This document shows, piece by piece, positions 28,801-42,025 of a DNA stretch of 64,000 nucleotides. The notes beneath the pieces are model-generated. The model was not told the DNA's origin, did no database searches, and saw nothing but the letters and a program-made list of their open reading frames with translations. The stretch is from Tipula vernalis (taxonomy: Eukaryota > Arthropoda > Insecta > Diptera > Tipulidae). The stretch is from assembly GCA_958295665.1 (NCBI GenBank), contig OY282560.1, positions 94,899,930 through 94,963,929 on the forward strand, written 5' to 3'. Position numbers and translations under genes: made by a program. Numbering within the stretch: position 1 is the stretch's first letter; every line of letters begins with the position of its first letter.

Positions 28801-31385
28801 TATAGCCCACAAGTTTTTGGGCGGCAAAAATCTAAAATGGTCCGATTACGATGGTTGATACCTCTATCAATAGGTTTCGGGACCTGTAATTGCTGTGACA
28901 ATTTTCATTTTGATTGCTCGATTATTTCTAAACATTTCTTAGAAAATTCAATTTTATTGAAAATCAACTGAGCTATAGCCCACAAGTTTTTGGGCGGCAA
29001 AAATCTAAAATGGTCCGATTACGATGGTTGATACCTCTATCAATAGGTTTCGGGACCTGTAATTGCTGTGACAATTTTCATTTTGATTGCTCGATTATTT
29101 CTAAACATTTCTTAGAAAATTCAATTTTATTGAAAATCAACTGAGCTATAGCCCACAAGTTTTTGGGCGGCAAAAATCTAAAATGGTCCGATTACGATGG
29201 TTGATACCTCTATCAATAGGTTTCGGGACCTGTAATTGCTGTGACAATTTTCATTTTGATTGCTCGATTATTTCTAAACATTTCTTAGAAAATTCAATTT
29301 TATTGAAAATCAACTGAGCTATAGCCCACAAGTTTTTGGGCGGCAAAAATCTAAAATGGTCCGATTACGATGGTTGATACCTCTATCAATAGGTTTGGGG
29401 ACCTGTAATTGCTGTGACAATTTTCATTTTGATTGCTCGATTATTTCTAAACATTTCTTAGAAAATTCAATTTTATTGAAAATTAACTGAGCTATAGCCC
29501 ACAAGTTTTTGGGCTTCAAAAATCTAAAATGGTCCGATTACGATGGTTGATACCTCTATCAATAGGTTTCGGGACCTGTAATTGCTGTGACAATTTTCAT
29601 TTTGATTGCTCGATTATTTCTAAACATTTCTTAGAAAATTCAATTTTATTGAAAATCAACTGAGCTATAGCCCACAAGTTTTTGGGCGGCAAAAATCTAA
29701 AATGGTCCGATTACGATGGTTGATACCTCTATCAATAGGTTTCGGGACCTGTAATTGCTGTGACAATTTTCATTTTGATTGCTCGATTATTTCTAAACAT
29801 TTCTTAGAAAATTCAATTTTATTGAAAATCAACTGAGCTATAGCCCACAAGTTTTTGGGCGGCAAAAATCTAAAATGGTCCGATTACGATGGTTGATACC
29901 TCTATCAATAGGTTTCGGGACCTGTAATTGCTGTGACAATTTTCATTTTGATTGCTCGATTATTTCTAAACATTTCTTAGAAAATTTAATTTTATTGAAA
30001 ATCAACTGTGCTATAGCCCACAAGTTTTTGGGCGGCAAAAATCTAAAATAATCCGATTACAATGGTTGATACCTCTATCAATAGGTTTCGGGACCTGTAA
30101 TTGCTGTGACAATTTTCATTTTGATTGCTCGATTATTTCTAAACATTTCTTAGAAAATTTAATTTTATTGAAAATCAACTGTGCTATAGCCCACAAGTTT
30201 TTGGGCGGCCAAAATGTAAAATGGTCTGATTACGATGGTTGATACCTCTATCAATAGGTTTCGGGACCTGTAATTGCTGTGACAATTTTCATTTTGATTG
30301 CTCGATTATTTCTACACATTTCTTAGAAAATTCAATTTTATTGAAAATGAACTGTGCTATAGCCCACAAGTTTTTGGGCGGCAAAAATCTAAAATGGTCC
30401 GATTACAATGGTTGATACCTCTATCAATAGGTTTCGGGACCTGTAATTGTTGTGACAATTTTCATTTTGATAGCTCTATTATTTATAAACATTTCTTAGA
30501 AAATTTAATTTTATTGAAAATCAACTGTGCTATAGCCCACAAGTTTTTGGGCGGCCAAAATGTAAAATGGTCTGATTACGATGGTTGATACCTCTATCAA
30601 TAGGTTTCGGGACCTGTAATTGCTGTGACAATTTTCATTTTGATTGCTCGATTATTTCTAAACATTTCTTAGAAAATTCAATTTTATTGAAAATGAACTG
30701 TGCTATAGCCCACAAGTTTTTGGGCGGCAAAAATCTAAAATGGTCCGATTACGATGGTTGATACCTCTATCAATAGGTTTCGGGACCTGTAATTGCTGTG
30801 ACAATTTTCATTTTGATTGCTCGATTATTTCTAAACATTTCTTAGAAAATTCAATTTTATTGAAAATCAACTGAGCTATAGCCCACAAGTTTTTGGGCGG
30901 CAAAAATCTAAAATGGTCCGATTACGATGGTTGATACCTCTATCAATAGGTTTCGGGACCTGTAATTGCTGTGACAATTTTCATTTTGATTGCTCGATTA
31001 TTTCTAAACATTTCTTAGAAAATTCAATTTTATTGAAAATCAACTGAGCTATAGCCCACAAGTTTTTGGGCGGCAAAAATCTAAAATGGTCCGATTACGA
31101 TGGTTGATACCTCTATCAATAGGTTTCGGGACCTGTAATTGCTGTGACAATTTTCATTTTGATTGCTCGATTATTTCTAAACATTTCTTAGAAAATTCAA
31201 TTTTATTGAAAATCAACTGAGCTATAGCCCACAAGTTTTTGGGCGGCAAAAATCTAAAATGGTCCGATTACGATGGTTGATACCTCTATCAATAGGTTTC
31301 GGGACCTGTAATTGCTGTGACAATTTTCATTTTGATTGCTCGATTATTTCTAAACATTTCTTAGAAAATTCAATTTTATTGAAAA
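28801..31385. repeat. Duplicated satellite block, copy 1 (15 monomers)
   Basis: This block matches 34856-37440 at an offset of exactly 6055 bp (35 x 173). All the rare variants inside it recur in the same order in copy 2: GGTTTGGGGACC near 29395, AATAATCCGATTACAATGG near 30050, GGCCAAAATGTAAAATGG near 30208, CTACACATTTC near 30313, AATTGTTGTGAC near 30445 and GATAGCTCTATTATTTATAA near 30470. I compared the variant-rich core by eye and saw no mismatch. The edges are set by variants not shared: GAGG versus GAGC at 28800, and GAGC versus GTGC at 31386. Confidence 0.88.
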
Positions 31386-34300
31386 TCAACTGAGCTATAG
31401 CCCACAAGTTTTTGGGCGGCAAAAATCTAAAATGGTCCGATTACGATGGTTGATACCTCTATCAATAGGTTTCGGGACCTGTAATTGCTGTGACAATTTT
31501 CATTTTGATTGCTCGATTATTTCTAAACATTTCTTAGAAAATTCAATTTTATTGAAAATCAACTGAGCTATAGCCCACAAGTTTTTGGGCGGCAAAAATC
31601 TAAAATGGTCCGATTACGATGGTTGATACCTCTATCAATAGGTTTCGGGACCTGTAATTGCTGTGACAATTTTCATTTTGATTGCTCGATTATTTCTAAA
31701 CATTTCTTAGAAAATTCAATTTTATTGAAAATCAACTGAGCTATAGCCCACAAGTTTTTGGGCGGCAAAAATCTATAATGGTCCGATTACGATGGTTGAT
31801 ACCTCTATCAATAGGTTTCGGGACCTGTAATTGCTGTGACAATTTTCATTTTGATTGCTCGATTATTTCTAAACATTTCTTAGAAAATTCAATTTTATTG
31901 AAAATCAACTGAGCTATAGCCCACAAGTTTTTGGGCGGCAAAAATCTAAAATGGTCCGATTACGATGGTTGATACCTCTATCAATAGGTTTGGGGATCTG
32001 TAATTGCTGTGACAATTTTCATTTTGATTGCTCGATTATTTCTAAACATTTCTTAGAAAATTCAATTTTATTGAAAATCAACTGAGCTATAGCCCACAAG
32101 TTTTTGGGCGGCAAAAATCTAAAATGGTCCGATTACGATGGTTGATACCTCTATCAATAGGTTTCGGGACCTGTAATTGCTGTGACAATTTTCATTTTGA
32201 TTGCTCGATTATTTCTAAACATTTCTTAGAAAATTCAATTTTATTGAAAATCAACTGAGCTATAGCCCACAAGTTTTTGGGCGGCAAAAATCTAAAATGG
32301 TCCGATTACGATGGTTGATACCTCTATCAATAGGTTTCGGGACCTGTAATTGCTGTGACAATTTTCATTTTGATTGCTCGATTATTTCTAAACATTTCTT
32401 AGAAAATTCAATTTTATTGAAAATCAACTGAGCTATAGCCCACAAGTTTTTGGGCGGCAAAAATCTAAAATGGTCCGATTACGATGGTTGATACCTCTAT
32501 CAATAGGTTTCGGGACCTGTAATTGCTGTGACAATTTTCATTTTGATTGCTCGATTATTTCTAAACATTTCTTAGAAAATTCAATTTTATTGAAAATCAA
32601 CTGAGCTATAGCCCACAAGTTTTTGGGCGGCAAAAATCTAAAATGGTCCGATTACGATGGTTGATACCTCTATCAATAGGTTTCGGGACCTGTAATTGCT
32701 GTGACAATTTTCATTTTGATTGCTCGATTATTTCTAAACATTTCTTAGAAAATTCAATTTTATTGAAAATCAACTGAGCTATAGCCCACAAGTTTTTGGG
32801 CGGCAAAAATCTAAAATGGTCCGATTACGATGGTTGATACCTCTATCAATAGGTTTCGGGACCTGTAATTGCTGTGACAATTTTCATTTTGATTGCTCGA
32901 TTATTTCTAAACATTTCTTAGAAAATTCAATTTTATTGAAAATCAACTGAGCTATAGCCCACAAGTTTTTGGGCGGCAAAAATCTAAAATGGTCCGATTA
33001 CGATGGTTGATACCTCTATCAATAGGTTTCGGGACCTGTAATTGCTGTGACAATTTTCATTTTGATTGCTCGATTATTTCTAAACATTTCTTAGAAAATT
33101 CAATTTTATTGAAAATCAACTGAGCTATAGCCCACAAGTTTTTGGGCGGCAAAAATCTAAAATGGTCCGATTACGATGGTTGATACCTCTATCAATAGGT
33201 TTCGGGACCTGTAATTGCTGTGACAATTTTCATTTTGATTGCTCGATTATTTCTAAACATTTCTTAGAAAATTCAATTTTATTGAAAATCAACTGAGCTA
33301 TAGCCCACAAGTTTTTGGGCGGCAAAAATCTAAAATGGTCCGATTACGATGGTTGATACCTCTATCAATAGGTTTCGGGACCTGTAATTGCTGTGACAAT
33401 TTTCATTTTGATTGCTCGATTATTTCTAAACATTTCTTAGAAAATTCAATTTTATTGAAAATCAACTGAGCTATAGCCCACAAGTTTTTGGGCGGCAAAA
33501 ATCTAAAATGGTCCGATTACGATGGTTGATACCTCTATCAATAGGTTTCGGGACCTGTAATTGCTGTGACAATTTTCATTTTGATTGCTCGATTATTTCT
33601 AAACATTTCTTAGAAAATTCAATTTTATTGAAAATCAACTGAGCTATAGCCCACAAGTTTTTGGGCGGCAAAAATCTAAAATGGTCCGATTACGATGGTT
33701 GATACCTCTATCAATAGGTTTCGGGACCTGTAATTGCTGTGACAATTTTCATTTTGATTGCTCGATTATTTCTAAACATTTCTTAGAAAATTCAATTTTA
33801 TTGAAAATCAACTGAGCTATAGCCCACAAGTTTTTGGGCGGCAAAAATCTAAAATGGTCCGATTACGATGGTTGATACCTCTATCAATAGGTTTCGGGAC
33901 CTGTAATTGCTGTGACAATTTTCATTTTGATTGCTCGATTATTTCTAAACATTTCTTAGAAAATTCAATTTTATTGAAAATCAACTGAGCTATAGCCCAC
34001 AAGTTTTTGGGCGGCAAAAATCTAAAATGGTCCGATTACGATGGTTGATACCTCTATCAATAGGTTTCGGGACCTGTAATTGCTGTGACAATTTTCATTT
34101 TGATTGCTCGATTATTTCTAAACATTTCTTAGAAAATTCAATTTTATTGAAAATCAACTGAGCTATAGCCCACAAGTTTTTGGGCGGCAAAAATCTAAAA
34201 TGGTCCGATTACGATGGTTGATACCTCTATCAATAGGTTTCGGGACCTGTAATTGCTGTGACAATTTTCATTTTGATTGCTCGATTATTTCTAAACATTT

Positions 34301-34855
34301 CTTAGAAAATTCAATTTTATTGAAAATCAACTGAGCTATAGCCCACAAGTTTTTGGGCGGCAAAAATCTAAAATGGTCCGATTACGATGGTTGATACCTC
34401 TATCAATAGGTTTCGGGACCTGTAATTGCTGTGACAATTTTCATTTTGATTGCTCGATTATTTCTAAACATTTCTTAGAAAATTCAATTTTATTGAAAAT
34501 CAACTGAGCTATAGCCCACAAGTTTTTGGGCGGCAAAAATCTAAAATGGTCCGATTACGATGGTTGATACCTCTATCAATAGGTTTCGGGACCTGTAATT
34601 GCTGTGACAATTTTCATTTTGATTGCTCGATTATTTCTAAACATTTCTTAGAAAATTCAATTTTATTGAAAATCAACTGAGCTATAGCCCACAAGTTTTT
34701 GGGCGGCAAAAATCTAAAATGGTCCGATTACGATGGTTGATACCTCTATCAATAGGTTTCGGGACCTGTAATTGCTGTGACAATTTTCATTTTGATTGCT
34801 CGATTATTTCTAAACATTTCTTAGAAAATTCAATTTTATTGAAAATCAACTGAGC

Positions 34856-37440
34856 TATAGCCCACAAGTTTTTGGGCGGCAAAAATCTAAAATGGTCCGA
34901 TTACGATGGTTGATACCTCTATCAATAGGTTTCGGGACCTGTAATTGCTGTGACAATTTTCATTTTGATTGCTCGATTATTTCTAAACATTTCTTAGAAA
35001 ATTCAATTTTATTGAAAATCAACTGAGCTATAGCCCACAAGTTTTTGGGCGGCAAAAATCTAAAATGGTCCGATTACGATGGTTGATACCTCTATCAATA
35101 GGTTTCGGGACCTGTAATTGCTGTGACAATTTTCATTTTGATTGCTCGATTATTTCTAAACATTTCTTAGAAAATTCAATTTTATTGAAAATCAACTGAG
35201 CTATAGCCCACAAGTTTTTGGGCGGCAAAAATCTAAAATGGTCCGATTACGATGGTTGATACCTCTATCAATAGGTTTCGGGACCTGTAATTGCTGTGAC
35301 AATTTTCATTTTGATTGCTCGATTATTTCTAAACATTTCTTAGAAAATTCAATTTTATTGAAAATCAACTGAGCTATAGCCCACAAGTTTTTGGGCGGCA
35401 AAAATCTAAAATGGTCCGATTACGATGGTTGATACCTCTATCAATAGGTTTGGGGACCTGTAATTGCTGTGACAATTTTCATTTTGATTGCTCGATTATT
35501 TCTAAACATTTCTTAGAAAATTCAATTTTATTGAAAATTAACTGAGCTATAGCCCACAAGTTTTTGGGCTTCAAAAATCTAAAATGGTCCGATTACGATG
35601 GTTGATACCTCTATCAATAGGTTTCGGGACCTGTAATTGCTGTGACAATTTTCATTTTGATTGCTCGATTATTTCTAAACATTTCTTAGAAAATTCAATT
35701 TTATTGAAAATCAACTGAGCTATAGCCCACAAGTTTTTGGGCGGCAAAAATCTAAAATGGTCCGATTACGATGGTTGATACCTCTATCAATAGGTTTCGG
35801 GACCTGTAATTGCTGTGACAATTTTCATTTTGATTGCTCGATTATTTCTAAACATTTCTTAGAAAATTCAATTTTATTGAAAATCAACTGAGCTATAGCC
35901 CACAAGTTTTTGGGCGGCAAAAATCTAAAATGGTCCGATTACGATGGTTGATACCTCTATCAATAGGTTTCGGGACCTGTAATTGCTGTGACAATTTTCA
36001 TTTTGATTGCTCGATTATTTCTAAACATTTCTTAGAAAATTTAATTTTATTGAAAATCAACTGTGCTATAGCCCACAAGTTTTTGGGCGGCAAAAATCTA
36101 AAATAATCCGATTACAATGGTTGATACCTCTATCAATAGGTTTCGGGACCTGTAATTGCTGTGACAATTTTCATTTTGATTGCTCGATTATTTCTAAACA
36201 TTTCTTAGAAAATTTAATTTTATTGAAAATCAACTGTGCTATAGCCCACAAGTTTTTGGGCGGCCAAAATGTAAAATGGTCTGATTACGATGGTTGATAC
36301 CTCTATCAATAGGTTTCGGGACCTGTAATTGCTGTGACAATTTTCATTTTGATTGCTCGATTATTTCTACACATTTCTTAGAAAATTCAATTTTATTGAA
36401 AATGAACTGTGCTATAGCCCACAAGTTTTTGGGCGGCAAAAATCTAAAATGGTCCGATTACAATGGTTGATACCTCTATCAATAGGTTTCGGGACCTGTA
36501 ATTGTTGTGACAATTTTCATTTTGATAGCTCTATTATTTATAAACATTTCTTAGAAAATTTAATTTTATTGAAAATCAACTGTGCTATAGCCCACAAGTT
36601 TTTGGGCGGCCAAAATGTAAAATGGTCTGATTACGATGGTTGATACCTCTATCAATAGGTTTCGGGACCTGTAATTGCTGTGACAATTTTCATTTTGATT
36701 GCTCGATTATTTCTAAACATTTCTTAGAAAATTCAATTTTATTGAAAATGAACTGTGCTATAGCCCACAAGTTTTTGGGCGGCAAAAATCTAAAATGGTC
36801 CGATTACGATGGTTGATACCTCTATCAATAGGTTTCGGGACCTGTAATTGCTGTGACAATTTTCATTTTGATTGCTCGATTATTTCTAAACATTTCTTAG
36901 AAAATTCAATTTTATTGAAAATCAACTGAGCTATAGCCCACAAGTTTTTGGGCGGCAAAAATCTAAAATGGTCCGATTACGATGGTTGATACCTCTATCA
37001 ATAGGTTTCGGGACCTGTAATTGCTGTGACAATTTTCATTTTGATTGCTCGATTATTTCTAAACATTTCTTAGAAAATTCAATTTTATTGAAAATCAACT
37101 GAGCTATAGCCCACAAGTTTTTGGGCGGCAAAAATCTAAAATGGTCCGATTACGATGGTTGATACCTCTATCAATAGGTTTCGGGACCTGTAATTGCTGT
37201 GACAATTTTCATTTTGATTGCTCGATTATTTCTAAACATTTCTTAGAAAATTCAATTTTATTGAAAATCAACTGAGCTATAGCCCACAAGTTTTTGGGCG
37301 GCAAAAATCTAAAATGGTCCGATTACGATGGTTGATACCTCTATCAATAGGTTTCGGGACCTGTAATTGCTGTGACAATTTTCATTTTGATTGCTCGATT
37401 ATTTCTAAACATTTCTTAGAAAATTCAATTTTATTGAAAA
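34856..37440. repeat. Duplicated satellite block, copy 2 (15 monomers)
   Basis: This is the second copy of the 28801-31385 block. Even the 96-codon chance frames at 30298-30588 and 36353-36643 translate identically. The block includes four to five variant monomers (about 36040-36760) of the type that otherwise dominates the right edge of the array, set between otherwise uniform monomers. Confidence 0.88.
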
Positions 37441-40400
37441 TCAACTGTGCTATAGCCCACAAGTTTTTGGGCGGCAAAAATCTAAAATGGTCCGATTACG
37501 ATGGTTGATACCTCTATCAATAGGTTTCGGGACCTGTAATTGCTGTGACAATTTTCATTTTGATAGCTCGATTATTTCTAAACATTTCTTAGAAAATTCA
37601 ATTTTATTGAAAATCAACTGAGCTATAGCCCACAAGTTTTTGGGCGGCAAAAATCTAAAATGGTCCGATTACGATGGTTGATACCTCTATCAATAGGTTT
37701 CGGGACCTGTAATTGCTGTGACAATTTTCATTTTGATTGCTCGATTATTTCTAAACATTTCTTAGAAAATTTAATTTTATTGAAAATCAACTGAGCTATA
37801 GCCCACAAGTTTTTGGGCGGCAAAAATCTAAAATAATCCGATTACAATGGTTGATACCTCTATCAATAGGTTTCGGGACCTGTAATTGCTGTGACAATTT
37901 TCATTTTGATTGCTCGATTATTTCTAAACATTTCTTAGAAAATTTAATTTTATTGAAAATCAACTGTGCTATAGCCCACAAGTTTTTGGGCGGCCAAAAT
38001 GTAAAATGGTCTGATTACGATGGTTGATACCTCTATCAATAGGTTTCGGGACCTGTAATTGCTGTGACAATTTTCATTTTGATTGCTCGATTATTTCTAC
38101 ACATTTCTTAGAAAATTCAATTTTATTGAAAATGAACTGTGCTATAGCCCACAAGTTTTTGGGCGGGAAAAATCTAAAATGGTCTGATTACGATGGTTGA
38201 TACCTCTATCAATAGGTTTCGGGACCTGTAATTGGTGTGACAATTTTTATTTTGTTTGCTCGATTATTTCTTAACATTTCTTAGAAAATTTAATTTTATT
38301 GAAAATCAACTGTGCTATAGCCCACAAGTTTTTGGGCGGCAAAAATCTAAAATGGTCTGATTACGATGGTTGATACCTCTATCAATAGGTTTCGGGACCT
38401 GTAATTGCTGTGACAATTTTCATTTTGATTGCTCGATTATTTCTAAACATTTCTTAGAAAATTCAATTTTATTGAAAATCAACTGTGCTATAGCCCACAA
38501 GTTTTTGGGCGGCAAAAATCTAAAATGGTCCGATTACAATGGTTGATACCTCTATCAATAGGTTTCGGGACCTGTAATTGCTGTGACAATTTTCATTTTG
38601 ATAGCTCGATTATTTCTAAACATTTCTTAGAAAATTCAATTTTATTGAAAATCAACTGTGTTATAGCCCACAAGTTTTTGGGCGGCCAAAATGTAAAATG
38701 GTCTGATTACGATGGTTGATACCTCTATCAATAGGTTTCGGGACCTGTAATTGCTGTGACAATTTTCATTTTGATTGCTCGATTATTTCTACACATTTCT
38801 TAGAAAATTCAATTTTATTGAAAATGAACTGTGCTATAGCCCACAAGTTTTTGGGCGGGAAAAATGTAAAATGGTCTGATTACGATGGTTGATACCTCTA
38901 TCAATAGGTTTCGGGACCTGTAATTGCTGTGACAATTTTCATTTTGATTGCTCGATTATTTCTACACATTTCTTAGAAAATTCAATTTTATTGAAAATTA
39001 ACTGAGCTATAGCCCACAAGTTTTTGGGCGGCCAAAATGTAAAATGGTCTGATTACGATGGTTGATACCTCTATCAATAGGTTTCGGGACCTGTAATTGC
39101 TGTGACAATTTTCATTTTGATTGCTCGATTATTTCTAAACATTTCTTAGAAAATTCAATTTTATTGAAAATCAACTGTGCTATAGCCCACAAGTTTTTGG
39201 GCGGCAAAAATCTAAAATGGTCCGATTACGATGGTTGATACCTCTATCAATAGGTTTCGGGACCTGTAATTGCTGTGACAATTTTCATTTTGATAGCTCG
39301 ATTATTTCTAAACATTTCTTAGAAAATTTAATTTTATTGAAAATCAACTGTGCTATAGCCCACAAGTTTTTGGGCGGCAAAAATCTAAAATGGTCCGATT
39401 ACAATGGTTGATACCTCTATCAATAGGTTTCGGGACCTGTAATTGCTGTGACAATTTTCATTTTGATAGCTCGATTATTTCTAAACATTTCTTAGAAAAT
39501 TTAATTTTATTGAAAATCAACTGTGCTATAGCCCACAAGTTTTTGGGCGGCCAAAATGTAAAATGGTCTGATTACGATGGTTGATACCTCTATCAATAGG
39601 TTTCGGGACCTGTAATTGCTGTGACAATTTTCATTTTGATTGCTCGATTATTTCTACACATTTCTTAGAAAATTCAATTTTATTGAAAATGAACTGTGCT
39701 ATAGCCCACAAGTTTTTGGGCGGGAAAAACCTAAAATGGTCCGATTACGATGGTTGATACCTCTATCAATAGGTTTCGGGACCTGTAATTGCTGCGAAAA
39801 TTTTCATTTTGATTGCTCGATTATTTCTAAACATTTCTTAGAAAATTCAATTTTATTGAAAATCAACTGTGCTATAGCCCACAAGTTTTTGGGCGGCAAA
39901 AATCTAAAATGGTCCGATTACGATGGTTGATACCTCTATCAATAGGTTTCGGGACCTGTAATTGCTATGACAATTTTTATTTTGATTGCTCGATTATTTC
40001 TACACATTTCTTAGAAAATTCAATTTTATTGAAAATCAACTGTGCTATAGCCCACAAGTTTTTGGGTGGCCAAAATCTAAAATGGTCCGATTACGATGGT
40101 TGATACCTCTATCAATAGGTTTCGGGACCTGTAATTGCTGTGACAATTTTCATTTTGATTGCTCGATTATTTCTAAACATTTCTTAGAAAATTCAATTTT
40201 ACTGAAAATCAACTGTGCTATAGCCCACAAGTTTTTGGGCGGCAAAAATCTAAAATGGTCCGATTACGATGGTTAATACCTCTATCAATAGGTTTCGGGA
40301 CCTGTAATTGCTGTGACAATTTTAATTTTGTTTGCTCGATTATTTCTAAACATTTCTTAGAAAATTCAATTTTATTGAAAATCAACTGTGCTATAGCCCA

Positions 40401-41461
40401 CAAGTTTTTGGGCGGCAAAAATCTAAAATGGTCCGATTACGATGGTTGATACCTCAATCAATAGGTTTCGGGACCTGTAATTGCTGTGACAGTTTTCATT
40501 TTGTTTGCTCAATTATTTCTAAACATTTCTTAGAAAATTTAATTTTATTGAAAATAAACTGTGCTATAGCCCACAAGTTTTTGGGCGGCAAAAATCTAAA
40601 ATGGTCCGATTACGATGGTTGATACCTCTATCAATAGGTTTCGGGACCTGTAATTGCTGTGACAATTTTCATTTTGATTGCTTGATTATTTCTAAACATT
40701 TCTTAGAAAATTTAATTTTATTGAAAATCAACTGTGCTATAGCCCACAAGTTTTTGGGCGACAAAAATGTAAAATGGTCCGATTACGATGGTTGATACCT
40801 CTATCAATAGGTTTCGGGACCTGTAATTGCTGTGACAATTTTCATTTTGATTGCTCGATTATTTCTACACATTTCTTAGAAAATTCAATTTTATTGAAAA
40901 TGAACTGTGCTATAGCCCACAAGTTTTTGGGCGGCAAAAATCTAAAATGGTCCGATTACGATGGTTGATACCTCTATCAATAGGTTTCGGGACCTGTAAT
41001 TGCTGTGACAATTTTCATTTTGTTTGCTCGATTATTTCTAAACATTTCTTATAAAATTTAATTTTATTGAAAATGAACTGTGCTATAGCCCACAAGTTTT
41101 TGGGCGACAAAAATCTAAAATGGTCCGATTACGATGGTTGATACCTCTATCAATAGGTTTCGGGACCTGTAATTGCTGTGACAATTTTCATTTTGATTGC
41201 TCGATTATTTCTAAACATTTCTTAGAAAATTCAATTTTATTGAAAATTAACTGTGCAATAGCCCACAAGTTTTTGGGCGGCAAAAATCTAAAATGGTCCG
41301 ATTACGATGGTTAATACCTCTATCAATAGGTTTCGGGACCTGTAATTGCTGTGACAATTTTCATTTTGATTGCTCGATTATTTCTAAACATTTCTTAGAT
41401 AATTCAATTTTATTGAAAATCAACTGTGCTATAGCCCACAAGTTTTTGGGCGGCAAAAATC
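37441..41461. repeat. Divergent right edge of the 173-bp array
   Basis: These 23 or so monomers differ much more from each other than the core ones do. Recurrent edge variants are CTGTGC for CTGAGC, TTTAATTTTATTG for TTCAATTTTATTG, GGCCAAAATGTAAAATGG, CTACACATTTC, GATAGCTCG and TTTTGTTTGCTCG. The last full monomer starts at 41293. CTGTGC removes a TGA present in most core monomers, so longer chance open frames cluster here. Satellite edges are generally less homogenised than array centres, and that fits this pattern. Confidence 0.9.
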
Positions 41462-41463
41462 AG

Positions 41464-42025
41464 AAATATAAGTCCACACTTGGTAACATCTCTAAGATTT
41501 TTGTAAATTGTCATAGTGCATCATCGGGTTTCGACAATTTATTTGATTTTCACAATTTTCAAATTAGCGTCGAACATATCAACTCTTTTTACTTCACTAA
41601 GAAAATTTTTTTCAGATGGCTTGACCTGTCCACTTTATGGAAATATAAGTCTACACTTGGTAACGTTACTGAGATTTTTGTAAATGGTCATAGTGTAGCA
41701 TCAGGTTTCGACAGTTTATTTGATTTTCACAATTTTCAAAATATCGTCGAACATACCCAACCCTTTTTATTTTAATAAGAAAAATTGTTTCGGATAGCTT
41801 GACCTGTCCACTCTATGGAAATATAAGCCCACACCTGGTAACATCTATGAGATTTTCGTAAATGGTCATATTGTAGCATCAGGTTTCGACAGTTTATTTG
41901 ATTTTCACAATTTTCACAATAGAGTCGAACATACCCAACCCTTTTTATTTTAATAAGAAATATTGATTCGGATAGCTTGACCTGTTCACTTTATGGTAAT
42001 ATCGTCCCATACCTGGTTCTACTTC
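41464..42025. repeat. About three copies of a different 177-bp tandem repeat
   Basis: Units start at AAATATAAG(T/C)C at 41464, 41641 and 41819, with a partial fourth from about 41996, giving periods of 177, 178 and about 177 bp. Shared landmarks are GTTTCGACA(A/G)TTTATTTGA, GATTTTCACAATTTTCA and CTTGACCTGT(C/T)CACT. The units differ by scattered substitutions and small indels, so they are older than the core satellite. They abut the 173-bp array directly. I see only faint local resemblance to the 173-bp monomer, so common origin is unproven despite the similar period. Confidence 0.88.

Larger units (their letters stand above)
1..41461. repeat. 173-bp satellite array, about 240 monomers
   Basis: Head-to-tail tandem array with a 173-bp period. 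ATGGTCCGATTACG recurs at 120, 293, 466 and onward to 41293, which is 238 steps in 41173 bp (238 x 173 minus 1). The monomer is AT-rich and contains the landmarks TTGATACCTCTATCAA, AATTGCTGTGACAATT, TTTCTAAACATTTCTTAGAA and GCCCACAAGTTTTTGGGC. Two linked subfamilies occur: one with TTAACTGAG and GGGCTTCAAAA, the other with TCAACTGAG and GGGCGGCAAAA. The array is open at base 1 and ends where GGCAAAAATC runs into AGAAATATAAG. Many monomers contain short open frames (64 or 96 codons), but 173 is not a multiple of three and these are not genes. The sequence alone cannot say whether the array is centromeric, pericentromeric or subtelomeric. A monomer near nucleosome length is common in centromeric satellites, and some midges have telomeric repeats of similar length. 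Confidence 0.98.

Noticed and set aside
6345..40795. Many near-identical open frames of 64-96 codons in the satellite
   Set aside because: They are the monomer read once or twice. The 173-bp period shifts frame each copy, and the frames appear only where CTGAGC has become CTGTGC or CTGCGC, removing a TGA. No codon-level constraint or start context is seen.
1..41461. CRISPR-like array
   Set aside because: Units are 173 bp with no unique spacers, and the window is clearly eukaryotic.
41293..41775. 160-codon open frame across the array border
   Set aside because: It joins the last monomer to two units of the 177-bp repeat. It is composed of repeat sequence with no protein family resemblance.
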